From Streptomyces viridiviolaceus (GTDB lineage: Bacteria; Actinomycetota; Actinomycetes; Streptomycetales; Streptomycetaceae), in the NCBI RefSeq assembly GCF_014650995.1, contig NZ_BMWA01000010.1:200516-264515 (forward strand): DNA of 64,000 nucleotides, written 5' to 3'. The number at the start of each line of letters is the position of its first letter. Within the stretch, counting starts at the first letter, position 1. Below the pieces are notes generated by a model. The model was not told where the DNA came from. It ran no database searches and saw only the letters and a program-made list of their open reading frames with translations. The position numbers and the translations under genes are program-made. This document shows, piece after piece, positions 25,509-33,917 of this stretch.

Positions 25509-26353
25509 ATGCCGACCTTCACCGCGTCCGACGGCACCCGCCTCGCCCACCACGTCCGGGGCGACGGCGACCCGCTCGTCGTCCTGCCCGGCGGGCCCAT
25601 GCGGGCCTCCGCCTACCTGGGCGACCTCGGCGGGCTGGCCGCCCACCGCCGGCTGATCCTGCTCGACCTGCGCGGCACCGGGGACTCCGCCGCCCCGGCG
25701 GACCCGGCGACCTACCGCTGCGACCGGCTCGTGGACGACGTGGAGGCGCTCCGCATCCACCTCGGATCGGACTGGAGCGCATGGACGTGCTCGCGCACTC
25801 GGCGGGCGGCAGCCTCGCGATGCTGTATGCCGCCCGCCACCCGGCCCGCGTGGCCCGCCTCGCGCTCGTCACCGCCACGCCGTGGGCGCTGGGCATGCCG
25901 GCGACCGCCGAGGACCGGCTGACGGCGGCGCGGCTGCGCAAGGGCGAGCCGTGGTTCGAGGGCGCCTTCCCGGTGTTCGAGAGCTGGCTGGCGGGGACCG
26001 GCGACTACGACCCGGTGTTCACGCCCTTCTTCTACGGGCGCTGGGACGACCCGGCCCGGGAGCACGCCGCGCGCGGCGACGAGGAGTGCAACGACGAGGC
26101 CGCCGACGTCTACGGCTCCGAGGGCGCCTACGACCCGCCCGCGACCCGGGCCGCCCTCGCCCGGTGCACCGCCCCGGTCCTCGTGCTCGCCGGCGAACTC
26201 GACGGCGGCCCGCGCCCGGAACTGGCCCGCCGCGCCGCCGACGCGTTCCCGCACGCCGAGGTCGCGGTCCAGCCCGGCGCCGGGCACTATCCGTGGCTGG
26301 ACGACCCCGATTGGTTCGTACGCCGTGTCGTCGCCTTCCTCGGTCAGGACTGA
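25509..26353 (+). pseudogene. Alpha/beta hydrolase split by a 5-bp duplication
   Basis: From ATG 25509 the frame encodes the N-terminal third of an alpha/beta hydrolase (oxyanion region VVLPGGPMR, then LLDLRGTGDSA) and then goes off frame at about 25770. The remaining two thirds resume in another frame at 25781: nucleophile elbow LAHSAGGSLAM with catalytic Ser, the segment LVLAGELDGG, and the catalytic His in GAGHYPWLDD. The junction carries TCGGA TCGGA in tandem (25762-25771). Deleting one copy restores a continuous frame reading L-G-L-E-R-M-D-V-L. So the gene was intact until a recent 5-bp slip, or the duplication is a sequencing/assembly error. Confidence 0.85.
25762..25771 (+). repeat. 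TCGGA tandem duplication causing a frameshift
   Basis: Two adjacent copies of TCGGA inside the hydrolase gene; five bases is not a multiple of three. Removal of one copy gives the expected family sequence across the junction. Confidence 0.85.
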
Positions 26354-26495
26354 GGCGACCGTGCCGGGACCGCTCCGAGTGACCCGTGTGGTCACGGGCA
26401 ACCGGTCTGGCGAAAGGTACGCCTCAGGTGGCCTGTTGGCGGTCGGACCCGATCGCTAGGCTGGCCGCGGACGACGATTCGGGAGGAGCACGGAC

Positions 26496-26738
26496 GTGGC
26501 CGAGACCACCACCCAGCAGCGCCCGCTCACGGGCTGGGACAAGCCCGAGCTGGACCTCAGCAACGCGCAGTGGCAGTCCAGCAGCCGTGGCCTGGGGGAT
26601 GTCCAGATCGCCTTTGTCGAGGGGTTCATCGCCATGCGCAACAGTGGCCGCCCGGAAAGCCCTTCCCTGATCTTCACCCCCGCGGAGTGGGGCGCTTTCG
26701 TGTCGGGCGCGCGGGAAGGAGAGTTCGACCTCACGTGA
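26496..26738 (+). CDS. DUF397 domain protein
   Basis: 80 residues starting at GTG 26496. The core W-x-S-S-S…VQIAFVEGFIAMRNSGRPESPSLIFTPAEWGAFVSGAREGEFDL is the DUF397 pattern. These small proteins usually sit next to an XRE-type regulator with which they act in Streptomyces development; no such partner is adjacent here, so this is an orphan copy. Confidence 0.85.
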   Translation: MAETTTQQRPLTGWDKPELDLSNAQWQSSSRGLGDVQIAFVEGFIAMRNSGRPESPSLIFTPAEWGAFVSGAREGEFDLT

Positions 26739-26888
26739 CCCGCCGGACCGGCCGGTGAGCCGTCCGGCCGATCCGGGGGTGTTCCACCCGTTTTTCCGGA
26801 CACGCGACCAGGAGCACCCTCCGGGAGCCCGAGCCTGAGCGAGGCTGGCGACCGGAGGGGGAGGTCGTACTCCGGAGGTGAGGAACCC

Positions 26889-27791
26889 ATGAGCACCCTG
26901 CCGGTCATCGCGGCGGTCGACGGCTCGGACGACAGCCTGCGTGCCCTGGACTGGGCCCTCGACGCCGCCCGCCGGCGCGAGGCGCCGCTGCGGGTCGTGC
27001 ACGTGCGGCAGTACGCCGCCTGGGGACAGCCCGACGTCCTCGTCTCCGGCCCCCCGGACATCGGCGAGGACCTGGTGCTGGACCAGGCACGCACCCACCT
27101 CGAGGAGCGGACCGACGCGCCGGTGACGGAGTACGTCGGCGTGGAGGGAGTACCGGGCGCCGCGCTGCCGGAGATGGGCGGGGAAGCCCAGCTGCTGGTG
27201 CTCGGCTCCCGGGGCCGGGGCGGATTCACCAGCCTGCTGCTCGGGTCCAACGGCCTGGCCGCCGCCCGGGACGCCGAGTGCCCCGTGGTCGTGGTGCCCC
27301 GGCCGGGGCGCGAGGTGCTCGGCGAGGCGCCGGCCGAGCCGGGGCCCCGGGTGGTCGTCGGACTGCACGTGGACGGCCCCGACGAGGCCACGCTGTCCTT
27401 CGCCTTCACCGAGGCCGCCCTGCGCGGCGCCCGGCTCCAGGTGGTCGCCGCCTACCCGTGGCCGGTGCAGACCTGGGCCGCCGCGGGCCAGATCGTGCCC
27501 CCGGTGATCGACGAGGTCTCCATCGAGAGCGAGACCCGGGTCCTCGCCGACGGCTTCCTGGCCCCCCACCGCGAACGGCACCCCGACGTGCGGGCCGAGC
27601 CGTACGTCGTTCCGGGCGATGCCGCCGGAAACCTCGTCGCCGCCTCCCGGGACGCCGAGCTGGTCGTCGTCGGCCGGCACCGGCGGCGCCTGCTCGCGCC
27701 CGCCCGCATGATGGGCTCGGTCACCCACGCGGTCCTGCTGCACGCCGCGGCCCCGATCGCCGTGGTGCCGCCGGCCCCGCCGGAGGAGTGA
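26889..27791 (+). CDS. Universal stress protein, two UspA domains
   Basis: 300 residues of two tandem UspA folds (about 5-145 and 152-297). The first has the ATP-binding signature LGSRGRGGFTSLLLGS, G-2x-G-9x-G-S. The second has VGRHRRRLLAPARMMGSVTHAV, where the glycine pattern is partly changed, so nucleotide binding may be limited to domain one. Tandem Usp proteins are common in actinobacteria and respond to hypoxia and stress. ATG 26889 is preceded by GGAGGTGAGGAACCC, a strong site. Confidence 0.92.
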   Translation: MSTLPVIAAVDGSDDSLRALDWALDAARRREAPLRVVHVRQYAAWGQPDVLVSGPPDIGEDLVLDQARTHLEERTDAPVTEYVGVEGVPGAALPEMGGEAQLLVLGSRGRGGFTSLLLGSNGLAAARDAECPVVVVPRPGREVLGEAPAEPGPRVVVGLHVDGPDEATLSFAFTEAALRGARLQVVAAYPWPVQTWAAAGQIVPPVIDEVSIESETRVLADGFLAPHRERHPDVRAEPYVVPGDAAGNLVAASRDAELVVVGRHRRRLLAPARMMGSVTHAVLLHAAAPIAVVPPAPPEE

Positions 27792-28229
27792 CCCACGCAG
27801 GCGTCCCGTGCAGCCCGCCGTGTCTGTCACCGGCGCCACGGCCGCCTCAGCGGGACACCCGGCTCGCCTCGACCGTCCGGCACGACGGACGCGGCGGGCC
27901 GCCGCCGACCCGACGGACCGCAGGGCCCAGGGGCGCGGACCCGCTCCGGCGTCGTCCCGCACGCGGACCGCTGTCGAGGCACGCTCGGCCCGTACCGCAC
28001 GGCCGTCCACGCCGAACCCGGCCGACGCTGCCCGCCCTCGGCTCCCGGACGGGCCGCCGACACCGCCGCCCGCGTGCCGAGGCCGCCGGCCTCGTGGCGG
28101 CCCTGGCAGGGACCGTGATCGTCCGGGCTCGGGCCGGCCCGTCACCCCGGACGACACGGCAGGGCCGCACGGCCGGATCGGCACACGCCCGCACGCCGTT
28201 CGGCGGCTTGGTGCACGTACCATGGCGGC
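27792..28229. other. 438-bp gene-free stretch
   Basis: No frame here shows protein-like composition; the long frames are Arg/Pro/Ala-rich shadows. The only readable signal is TACCAT (28218-28223), a -10-like element 6 bases before the next start codon. No repeat or RNA gene was recognised. Confidence 0.5.
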
Positions 28230-28727
28230 ATGTCGTTCCTCCGCCGCCGCAGTGCCACACCCGCCGGGCCCGACTTCGACGTACTGGCCATGGACCCGGG
28301 CGACTGGCCCGGGAATCTGGGCGCCGGGCTGCTGCCCGCCCCCGACGGCAGCTGCCAGGGCGTCTTCCTGCGCTACGACCTGTTCGGCGGCCGCGGCCCC
28401 GCGATGATCATCGGCAATCTGCCGGAGGGCTCGCCGGCCCGCGACGTCCCCGAGGGACAGATCCCGTTCGAGGTGGGCCAGCTGCTGCTGGCCCTGGAGA
28501 ACGACGAGGAGGTGACGGTCGTCGGCAGCGAGGACGTCCCCGTCATGCAGGGCGACAACCTGCTGATCGTGCGCCGTCTGAAGCTCTCCGAGGGCCGGAT
28601 CTCCTGTGTGCAGTTCGACCGCAGCGACAAGGTCCTGGTGACCATCGCCGCCTGGGACCGCCCCATCACCGACGACCTGTACGCCCTGCTGAAGCCGCTC
28701 CCGGCGGAGCTGTTCCAGCAGGGCTGA
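28230..28727 (+). CDS. Conserved hypothetical protein
   Basis: 165 residues, mixed alpha/beta, no signal peptide and no membrane segment. I recognise no domain. It is acidic, with evenly distributed hydrophobics and normal codon usage, so it is a credible gene. TACCAT is 6 bases upstream of the ATG, suggesting a leaderless mRNA. It converges with the amidase gene, leaving only 5 bp between the stops. Confidence 0.75.
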   Translation: MSFLRRRSATPAGPDFDVLAMDPGDWPGNLGAGLLPAPDGSCQGVFLRYDLFGGRGPAMIIGNLPEGSPARDVPEGQIPFEVGQLLLALENDEEVTVVGSEDVPVMQGDNLLIVRRLKLSEGRISCVQFDRSDKVLVTIAAWDRPITDDLYALLKPLPAELFQQG

Positions 28728-28732
28728 CCCGG

Positions 28733-30715
28733 CTACTTCCCGCTGGGCACCAGCGTCACGTCGGCGGCGCGCACGTACGCGACCCGGTGGCCGTACTGGA
28801 TCTCGTAGTACAGGTCCTTGCCCACCACCACCCGGTGGGAGGCGTCGTCGAAGGTGACCGCGTAGTAGTACTCGCCGGGCACCTGGTCACCGACCACGTA
28901 CCGCTGGCCCTCGGGCAGTGTGTACGGCAGCGGGGACACGGACTGAGCGGGCACGTCCGCCGGGTAGGCCGCCTTCTCCGGATAGGCCCGCCCGTACACC
29001 GGGACGCTCTCCAGGCCCGCCCGCGGGGTGATCAGCCGGCCCGAGGCGGGCACGGCCGTCGGGTTCTTCTCCGGGTTGCGGAACCAGGCCTTCTGGCCCA
29101 GGTACCAGATGGCGGTCCAGTCGCCCCAGCGGTCGGCCACGGCGTACTGCTGGCCGGTGGAGACCCGGGAGGACAGGTCGTTCACCCCGGTGGTCGGCGT
29201 CGTGCCCAGGCCGACGTCCTTGATTAGGGGCGCCTTCTCGTCGTGGTCGGAGTACAGCCGCACCTCGCTCGAACCGTGCGCCGCGCACGGTACGCCCTTG
29301 GTCTCGCAGCCGGTGTACTCCGGCTGGTTGGTGGCGTAGTCGGGGCGGATCGTCACCAGGGCGGCGTCCTTGCCGGCGGTCGGCTCGAAGGGCCGGCCGA
29401 GGAGCTGGAAGTAGTGCCGCCAGTCCCAGTAGGGCCCCGGGTCGGTGTGCATGCCGGGGACGGTTCCGGCGGTCGGGCCGGGCACGTTGTCGTGGCCGAG
29501 GACGTGCTGCCGGTCCAGCGGGATGTCGTACTCCTTGGCCAGGTACTTCACCAGCCGCGCCGACGAGCGGTACATCGCCTCCGTGTACCAGGCGTCCGGC
29601 TCCGCGAGGAAGCCCTCGTGCTCCAGGCCGATCGACTTGGCGTTGATGTACCAGTTCCCCGCGTGCCAGGCCACGTCCTTCGCCTTCACGTGCTGGGCGA
29701 TATGGCCGTCCGTGGAGCGCAGCGTGTAGTTCCACGACACGTAGGTGGGGTCCTGCACCATGTTCAGGACCCCGTCCCAGGCGCCCTCCGTGTCGTGCAC
29801 GACGATGTACCGGATGGACTGGGAGGCGGGCCGGTCGCCCAGGTCGTGGTTCCCGTAGTCGCCCGCCCCGAACTCCTTGTACGGCGCCGGGATCCACTCG
29901 CAGGACACCGTCGTCGGGCACTCGGTTCCGGCGTCCGCGGCGGGACGCAGGCCGGCCCGGACCAGCTGCCCGGTCTCGGGCGCCACGTCCGGCCGGGCGG
30001 CCAGCACGACCCGCTGCCCGGCGTCCGTGGTGCGTTCCTCGCCGCCGCGGATCACCTCGTAGACGTCGTTTGCGTACGCCGCCGCCGTCGCCGAGTCGTC
30101 CGCACCCGAGAACCGGGCCACCGCCCCGTACCAGTCCGCCGGGTCGTCGCTGAGGGGCGCGCCCAGGTCCCGCTGGGCGGCGGCGAGCAGCGCGGCGCCG
30201 CCCGACACGTTGGCGGCCGGGTCGCTGCGCAGGTCCTCGGGGCTGAGCCCGGTCAGCTCGGCCGCCTTCGGGAGCGTCGTCAGCCGGGCCGGCAGGTCGG
30301 CGGTGTCCGGGAGCTTCGCCTCCGCGGGTCGCAGGGGCGCCCGGGCGTCGTCGCCGCGCGGGTCCTCGGTGCCCTCGCTGTGGTGGGAGGCACCGGCCAG
30401 CGCCGTGCGTGCGTCGGTGAGGTGCATCGGGCCGTACCCGCCGGTCACGCTGGGCGCGCCGCCGTGGGCGTCCCAGCGGGACTGGAGGTAGGAGACGCCG
30501 AGCAGCACGCTCTGCGGCACGTGGTACTCGGCCGCCGCGGTGGCGAACGCCTGTTGGAGGGTCTCGGGGGCGGGCGACGCGTCGGACGGCCGCGCCGTGG
30601 ACGGGGCCGCGCCGAGGAGCGGCAGCAGCAGCGCCGCGGCGGCGAGGGCGCCGGCCGTGATGCGGACACGTCTGCCGCCGGGCGTGGGATCGGGGACGGG
30701 GGCGGAACCTCGCAA
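28733..30715 (-). CDS. Secreted N-acetylmuramoyl-L-alanine amidase
   Basis: 660 residues. After a signal region (GALAAAALLLPLLGAAPSTA) comes a lysozyme/transglycosylase-like N-terminal domain (AAAEYHVPQSVLLGVSYLQSRWD, residues about 57-250). An Amidase_2 domain follows (about 300-450) with zinc-ligand and catalytic positions in YIVVHDTEG, IGLEHEG and VLGHDNVPGPTAGTVPGMHTDPG. The C-terminal ~170 residues look like SH3-type wall-binding modules. It cleaves the amide between muramic acid and the stem peptide. The start is TTG 30715: a perfect AGGAGG sits five bases before it, while upstream ATG candidates have none. Confidence 0.9.
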   Translation of the reverse strand: MRGSAPVPDPTPGGRRVRITAGALAAAALLLPLLGAAPSTARPSDASPAPETLQQAFATAAAEYHVPQSVLLGVSYLQSRWDAHGGAPSVTGGYGPMHLTDARTALAGASHHSEGTEDPRGDDARAPLRPAEAKLPDTADLPARLTTLPKAAELTGLSPEDLRSDPAANVSGGAALLAAAQRDLGAPLSDDPADWYGAVARFSGADDSATAAAYANDVYEVIRGGEERTTDAGQRVVLAARPDVAPETGQLVRAGLRPAADAGTECPTTVSCEWIPAPYKEFGAGDYGNHDLGDRPASQSIRYIVVHDTEGAWDGVLNMVQDPTYVSWNYTLRSTDGHIAQHVKAKDVAWHAGNWYINAKSIGLEHEGFLAEPDAWYTEAMYRSSARLVKYLAKEYDIPLDRQHVLGHDNVPGPTAGTVPGMHTDPGPYWDWRHYFQLLGRPFEPTAGKDAALVTIRPDYATNQPEYTGCETKGVPCAAHGSSEVRLYSDHDEKAPLIKDVGLGTTPTTGVNDLSSRVSTGQQYAVADRWGDWTAIWYLGQKAWFRNPEKNPTAVPASGRLITPRAGLESVPVYGRAYPEKAAYPADVPAQSVSPLPYTLPEGQRYVVGDQVPGEYYYAVTFDDASHRVVVGKDLYYEIQYGHRVAYVRAADVTLVPSGK

Positions 30716-30976
30716 TGCAGCCTCCTGTGACGGTCGGGCGTGGCGGGGCGTGCGGGGCCGAGCGTCCGTCAGTGGTACCCGGCGGTCCGACGATCCGTCA
30801 ATCATGCAGGAGCAAAGGCGATTACCCACGTCAGCAGGGGGATGGGCGAGTTTCGTGGCGGACGCTCACGGGCCTGCGGAGCGTCAGTGGCGTACACCAA
30901 TGGCCGCTGGACACATCCGGGAACACAGAAGTCCGCGGTGCGCCCCGTGCGGGCACACCGCGGACCGCCGTCCCCG

Positions 30977-32119
30977 TCAGCGAGTGCCGACCGCCGCGCG
31001 CACGGCCCGCCGGGCCAGCTGGCAGTCGTCGTGCAGCCGCCGCAGCAGCAGCCGCTGTTCCTCGCCGGACGGCGCAGCACCCGGGTGGGCCGCTCCCGGT
31101 GCCGCCGGGGCCGTGTCGTGCATCGAACGCTGCACGGCCGTCTCGTACGTACGGATCTCCCGGGTCAGTACGATCATCAGGTTCACCAGGAACGCGTCAC
31201 GCGCGGCCGGTCCGCCGGACTGGGCGATCTGGCTGATCTGGCGACGGGCCGCCGGCGCGTCACCGAGGACGGCCCACAGCGTCGCCAGGTCGTAGCCCGG
31301 CAGGTACCAGCCCGCGTGCTCCCAGTCCACCAGCACCGGACCGGCCGGGGACATGAGGATGTTGGACAGCAGGGCGTCGCCGTGGCAGAACTGGCCCATG
31401 CCCTGACGCCCGGCCGCGTGAGCGATGCCGTGCAGCAGCTTCTGCAGGTCGCCCAGGTCCCGGTCGGTGAGCAGCCCCAGCTCGTGGTACCGGGAGATCC
31501 GCGCCGCGTAGTCCAGCGGGGCGTCGAAGGTGCCGGCCGGCGGCCGCCAGGCGCCCAGCCGGCAGATCGCGCCCAGCGCCGCCCTGATGTCCGCCCGCGG
31601 CGGGGCCTCCACCGGGTGCCGCTGCAGCGCCGCCGCCCGTCCGGGCATCCGCTCGATCACCAGGGTGCAGTTGTCCGGATCCGCCGCGATCAGCCTCGGC
31701 ACCCGAACCGGGGGGCGGTGCCGGACGAACGAGCGGTATGCCGCTATTTCGTGCCGGATCCGCTCCGCCCACGCGGGGGAGTGGTCCAGTAAACACTTGG
31801 CAACGGCCGTGCTGCGCCCGGTCGTTCCGACCAGGAGCACGGACCGCCCGCTGCGGCGCAGCACCTGCACCGGAGCGAACTCCGGGCAGATCCGGTGCAC
31901 GGAGGCGATCGCCGTGCGCAGCTGGGCGCCCTGGGGGCCGGACAAGTCGATTCTCCCGCTGAGGGGTTGCGTGCCGGGTGCCGCGCCGCGCCGCGCCCTG
32001 CCCGTCCCGAGCACGGGAGCCGCCGGACGCGCGGGGGCGAGGTAGGGGCCGCCGCCCGCCGCCGGGCGGGGGTGCAGCGACCGGGGCGGAGCGGACACGG
32101 AGGACGATGCTGCGTACAT
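30977..32119 (-). CDS. Aminoglycoside phosphotransferase (APH)-fold kinase
   Basis: 380 residues. The C-terminal two thirds has the APH/choline-kinase fold: an ATP-binding Lys in STAVAKCLLD, the catalytic loop CHGDALLSNIL (H-G-D-x4-N) and the metal motif VLVDWEHAGWY. The N-terminal ~75 residues are disordered and Arg/Pro/Ala-rich. The substrate is unknown; resistance is not implied. It is divergent from the nsdA-like gene with a 280-bp gap, so the two may share regulation. Confidence 0.85.
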   Translation of the reverse strand: MYAASSSVSAPPRSLHPRPAAGGGPYLAPARPAAPVLGTGRARRGAAPGTQPLSGRIDLSGPQGAQLRTAIASVHRICPEFAPVQVLRRSGRSVLLVGTTGRSTAVAKCLLDHSPAWAERIRHEIAAYRSFVRHRPPVRVPRLIAADPDNCTLVIERMPGRAAALQRHPVEAPPRADIRAALGAICRLGAWRPPAGTFDAPLDYAARISRYHELGLLTDRDLGDLQKLLHGIAHAAGRQGMGQFCHGDALLSNILMSPAGPVLVDWEHAGWYLPGYDLATLWAVLGDAPAARRQISQIAQSGGPAARDAFLVNLMIVLTREIRTYETAVQRSMHDTAPAAPGAAHPGAAPSGEEQRLLLRRLHDDCQLARRAVRAAVGTR

Positions 32120-32399
32120 GGGCGAGACAGATCCCTTCGTGTGCCTGCTGTGCCTGCCTGACAAGCCGCGCCCGTCGAGGGCGGCGCCTGTCTCAAAGAG
32201 CCGTCGCGCTGCCCTCCCGGCCGCCGAGGACCACCCTGGGGAGTGCCCCTGCGGCGACCGGTCGGGGTGGCGCGTTCCTACCTGACACCCGTCGGCCCGT
32301 GGCACACCATCTGGCGCACCCTGGCGAACGGTGGCGAATAGTCGCCCGGCAACTCTCCCCGGGCTACTGTCAAGTCAGCCGAGAACCTGGGGGCTTGAC

Positions 32400-33893
32400 G
32401 TGAGCGGACAACCCAACACCCGCCTATCGGACCTGTTCGGCCTGGCCGGCTGGTCCAAGGGGGAGCTCGCGAGGCTGGTCAACCGGCAGGCGGCGGCCAT
32501 GGGCCACCCCCAGCTGGCGACCGACACCTCGCGGGTGCGGCGGTGGATCGACATGGGAGAGATCCCGCGCGATCCGGTACCGCGGGTGCTGGCGGTCCTG
32601 TTCACCGAGCGTCTCGGCCGTGTCGTGACCATCGAGGACCTCGGTCTGGTACGGCGCGGGCGTGCGGGGAGACGGCAGGGCGGCGGGAGTGCTGAACATC
32701 CCGACGGAGTGCCGTGGGCGCCCGAACGGACCGCCGCGGTCCTCACCGAATTCACGGGAATGGACCTCATGCTCAACCGACGCGGCTTGGTGGGCGCGGG
32801 CGCCGCGCTCGCCGCGGGATCCGCACTCAGCAGCGCCATGCACGACTGGCTGCACACCGACCCTGTCCTGGCTGCCGACGCTCCCGACCTCGACCACCCC
32901 CTGCACGCCGACCCCGCTGGGTTCGACCGCTACGAGGCCGCCCCCATCGGGTCGCAGGAGATCGAGGAACTGGAGCGCTCGGTCGAGGTGTTCCGCGCCT
33001 GGGACGCCGCCCGCGGCGGCGGGCTCCAGCGCAAGGCCGTGGTGGGCCAGCTCAACGAGGTGGGCGGCATGCTCGCCTACCATCACCCGTCCCACCTCCA
33101 GCGGCGCCTGTGGGGCGTCGCCGCCAACCTCGCCGTCCTCGCCGGCTGGATGTCGCACGACGTGGGCCTGGAGCCCACGGCCCAGAAGTACTTCGTCATC
33201 GCCGCCCACGCCGCGCGCGAGGGCGGCGACCGTCCCCGTGCCGGGGAGGCGCTCTCCCGGGCGGCCCGCCAGATGGTGCACCTGGGCCGGCCCGACGACG
33301 CGCTGGACCTGATGAAGCTCGCCAAGTCCGGTTCCGGCGAGCGGCTGCTGCCGCGCACCCAGGCGATGTTCCACACCATCGAGGCGTGGGCGCAGGCGTC
33401 GATGGGCAAGGGCCAGGCGATGCGCCGCACCCTCGGGCAGGCCGAGGACCTGTTCGTCTCCGACCGGAACGACACCGAGCCGCCGGACTGGATGCAGACC
33501 TTCAAGGACGAGGACCTGTACGGCATGACGGCGCTCGCCTACCGCACCCTGGCGGAGTTCGACCCGGGTGCGGCGGTGCACGCCCAGTACTACGCCGAGA
33601 AGGCTCTCGAGCTGAGGATCGACGGCCGCGAGCGGTCCAAGATCTTCGACCATCTGTCCATGGCCTCGGCCTGCTTCATCGCGGACGACCCGGAACAGGC
33701 GGACCGCTACGCCCGGTTGGCCCTGATGTCGATGGGCTCCAACTCCTCCCAGCGGACCTGGGACCGGCTGCGCCAGATGTACCGGCTCACCGCCGAGTAC
33801 GCCGGCTACCCGAAGATCCAGGAGCTGCGGGAGGAGATCAAGCTGGCGCTGCCGAAGGGGAGGGGGAGGACCGGCAACAGCGCCCAGGCGTAG
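32400..33893 (+). CDS. nsdA: NsdA-type negative regulator of development
   Basis: 497 residues closely matching the Streptomyces NsdA family. The N-terminal TRLSDLFGLAGWSKGELARLVNRQ block and SRVRRWIDMGE form an HTH-like domain; a hinge contains LMLNRRGLVGAGAALAAGSAL; and the C-terminal TPR-like helices include QLNEVGGMLAYHH and GWMSHDVGLEPTAQKYF. In S. coelicolor NsdA represses sporulation and antibiotic production. GTG 32400 gives the family-typical beginning; a longer frame upstream is non-homologous. This could be the NsdA orthologue or a paralogue; synteny cannot be decided here. Confidence 0.85.
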   Translation: MSGQPNTRLSDLFGLAGWSKGELARLVNRQAAAMGHPQLATDTSRVRRWIDMGEIPRDPVPRVLAVLFTERLGRVVTIEDLGLVRRGRAGRRQGGGSAEHPDGVPWAPERTAAVLTEFTGMDLMLNRRGLVGAGAALAAGSALSSAMHDWLHTDPVLAADAPDLDHPLHADPAGFDRYEAAPIGSQEIEELERSVEVFRAWDAARGGGLQRKAVVGQLNEVGGMLAYHHPSHLQRRLWGVAANLAVLAGWMSHDVGLEPTAQKYFVIAAHAAREGGDRPRAGEALSRAARQMVHLGRPDDALDLMKLAKSGSGERLLPRTQAMFHTIEAWAQASMGKGQAMRRTLGQAEDLFVSDRNDTEPPDWMQTFKDEDLYGMTALAYRTLAEFDPGAAVHAQYYAEKALELRIDGRERSKIFDHLSMASACFIADDPEQADRYARLALMSMGSNSSQRTWDRLRQMYRLTAEYAGYPKIQELREEIKLALPKGRGRTGNSAQA

Positions 33894-33917
33894 CGGGCAC
33901 CGCTTCCCGCGTGGTTT

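Noticed and set aside
27808..28407. 199-codon plus-strand open frame before the hypothetical gene
   Set aside because: Arg/Ala/Pro-rich throughout and overlaps the credible gene at 28230 in another frame.
30775..30780. GGGTAC on the minus strand upstream of the amidase gene
   Set aside because: No GNNT at 14-16 bases; the gene also has a strong conventional ribosome site and a 60-bp leader.
30977..32119. Antibiotic-resistance aminoglycoside kinase
   Set aside because: Only the APH fold is shared. The disordered N-terminus and the nsdA neighbour give no support for a resistance role.
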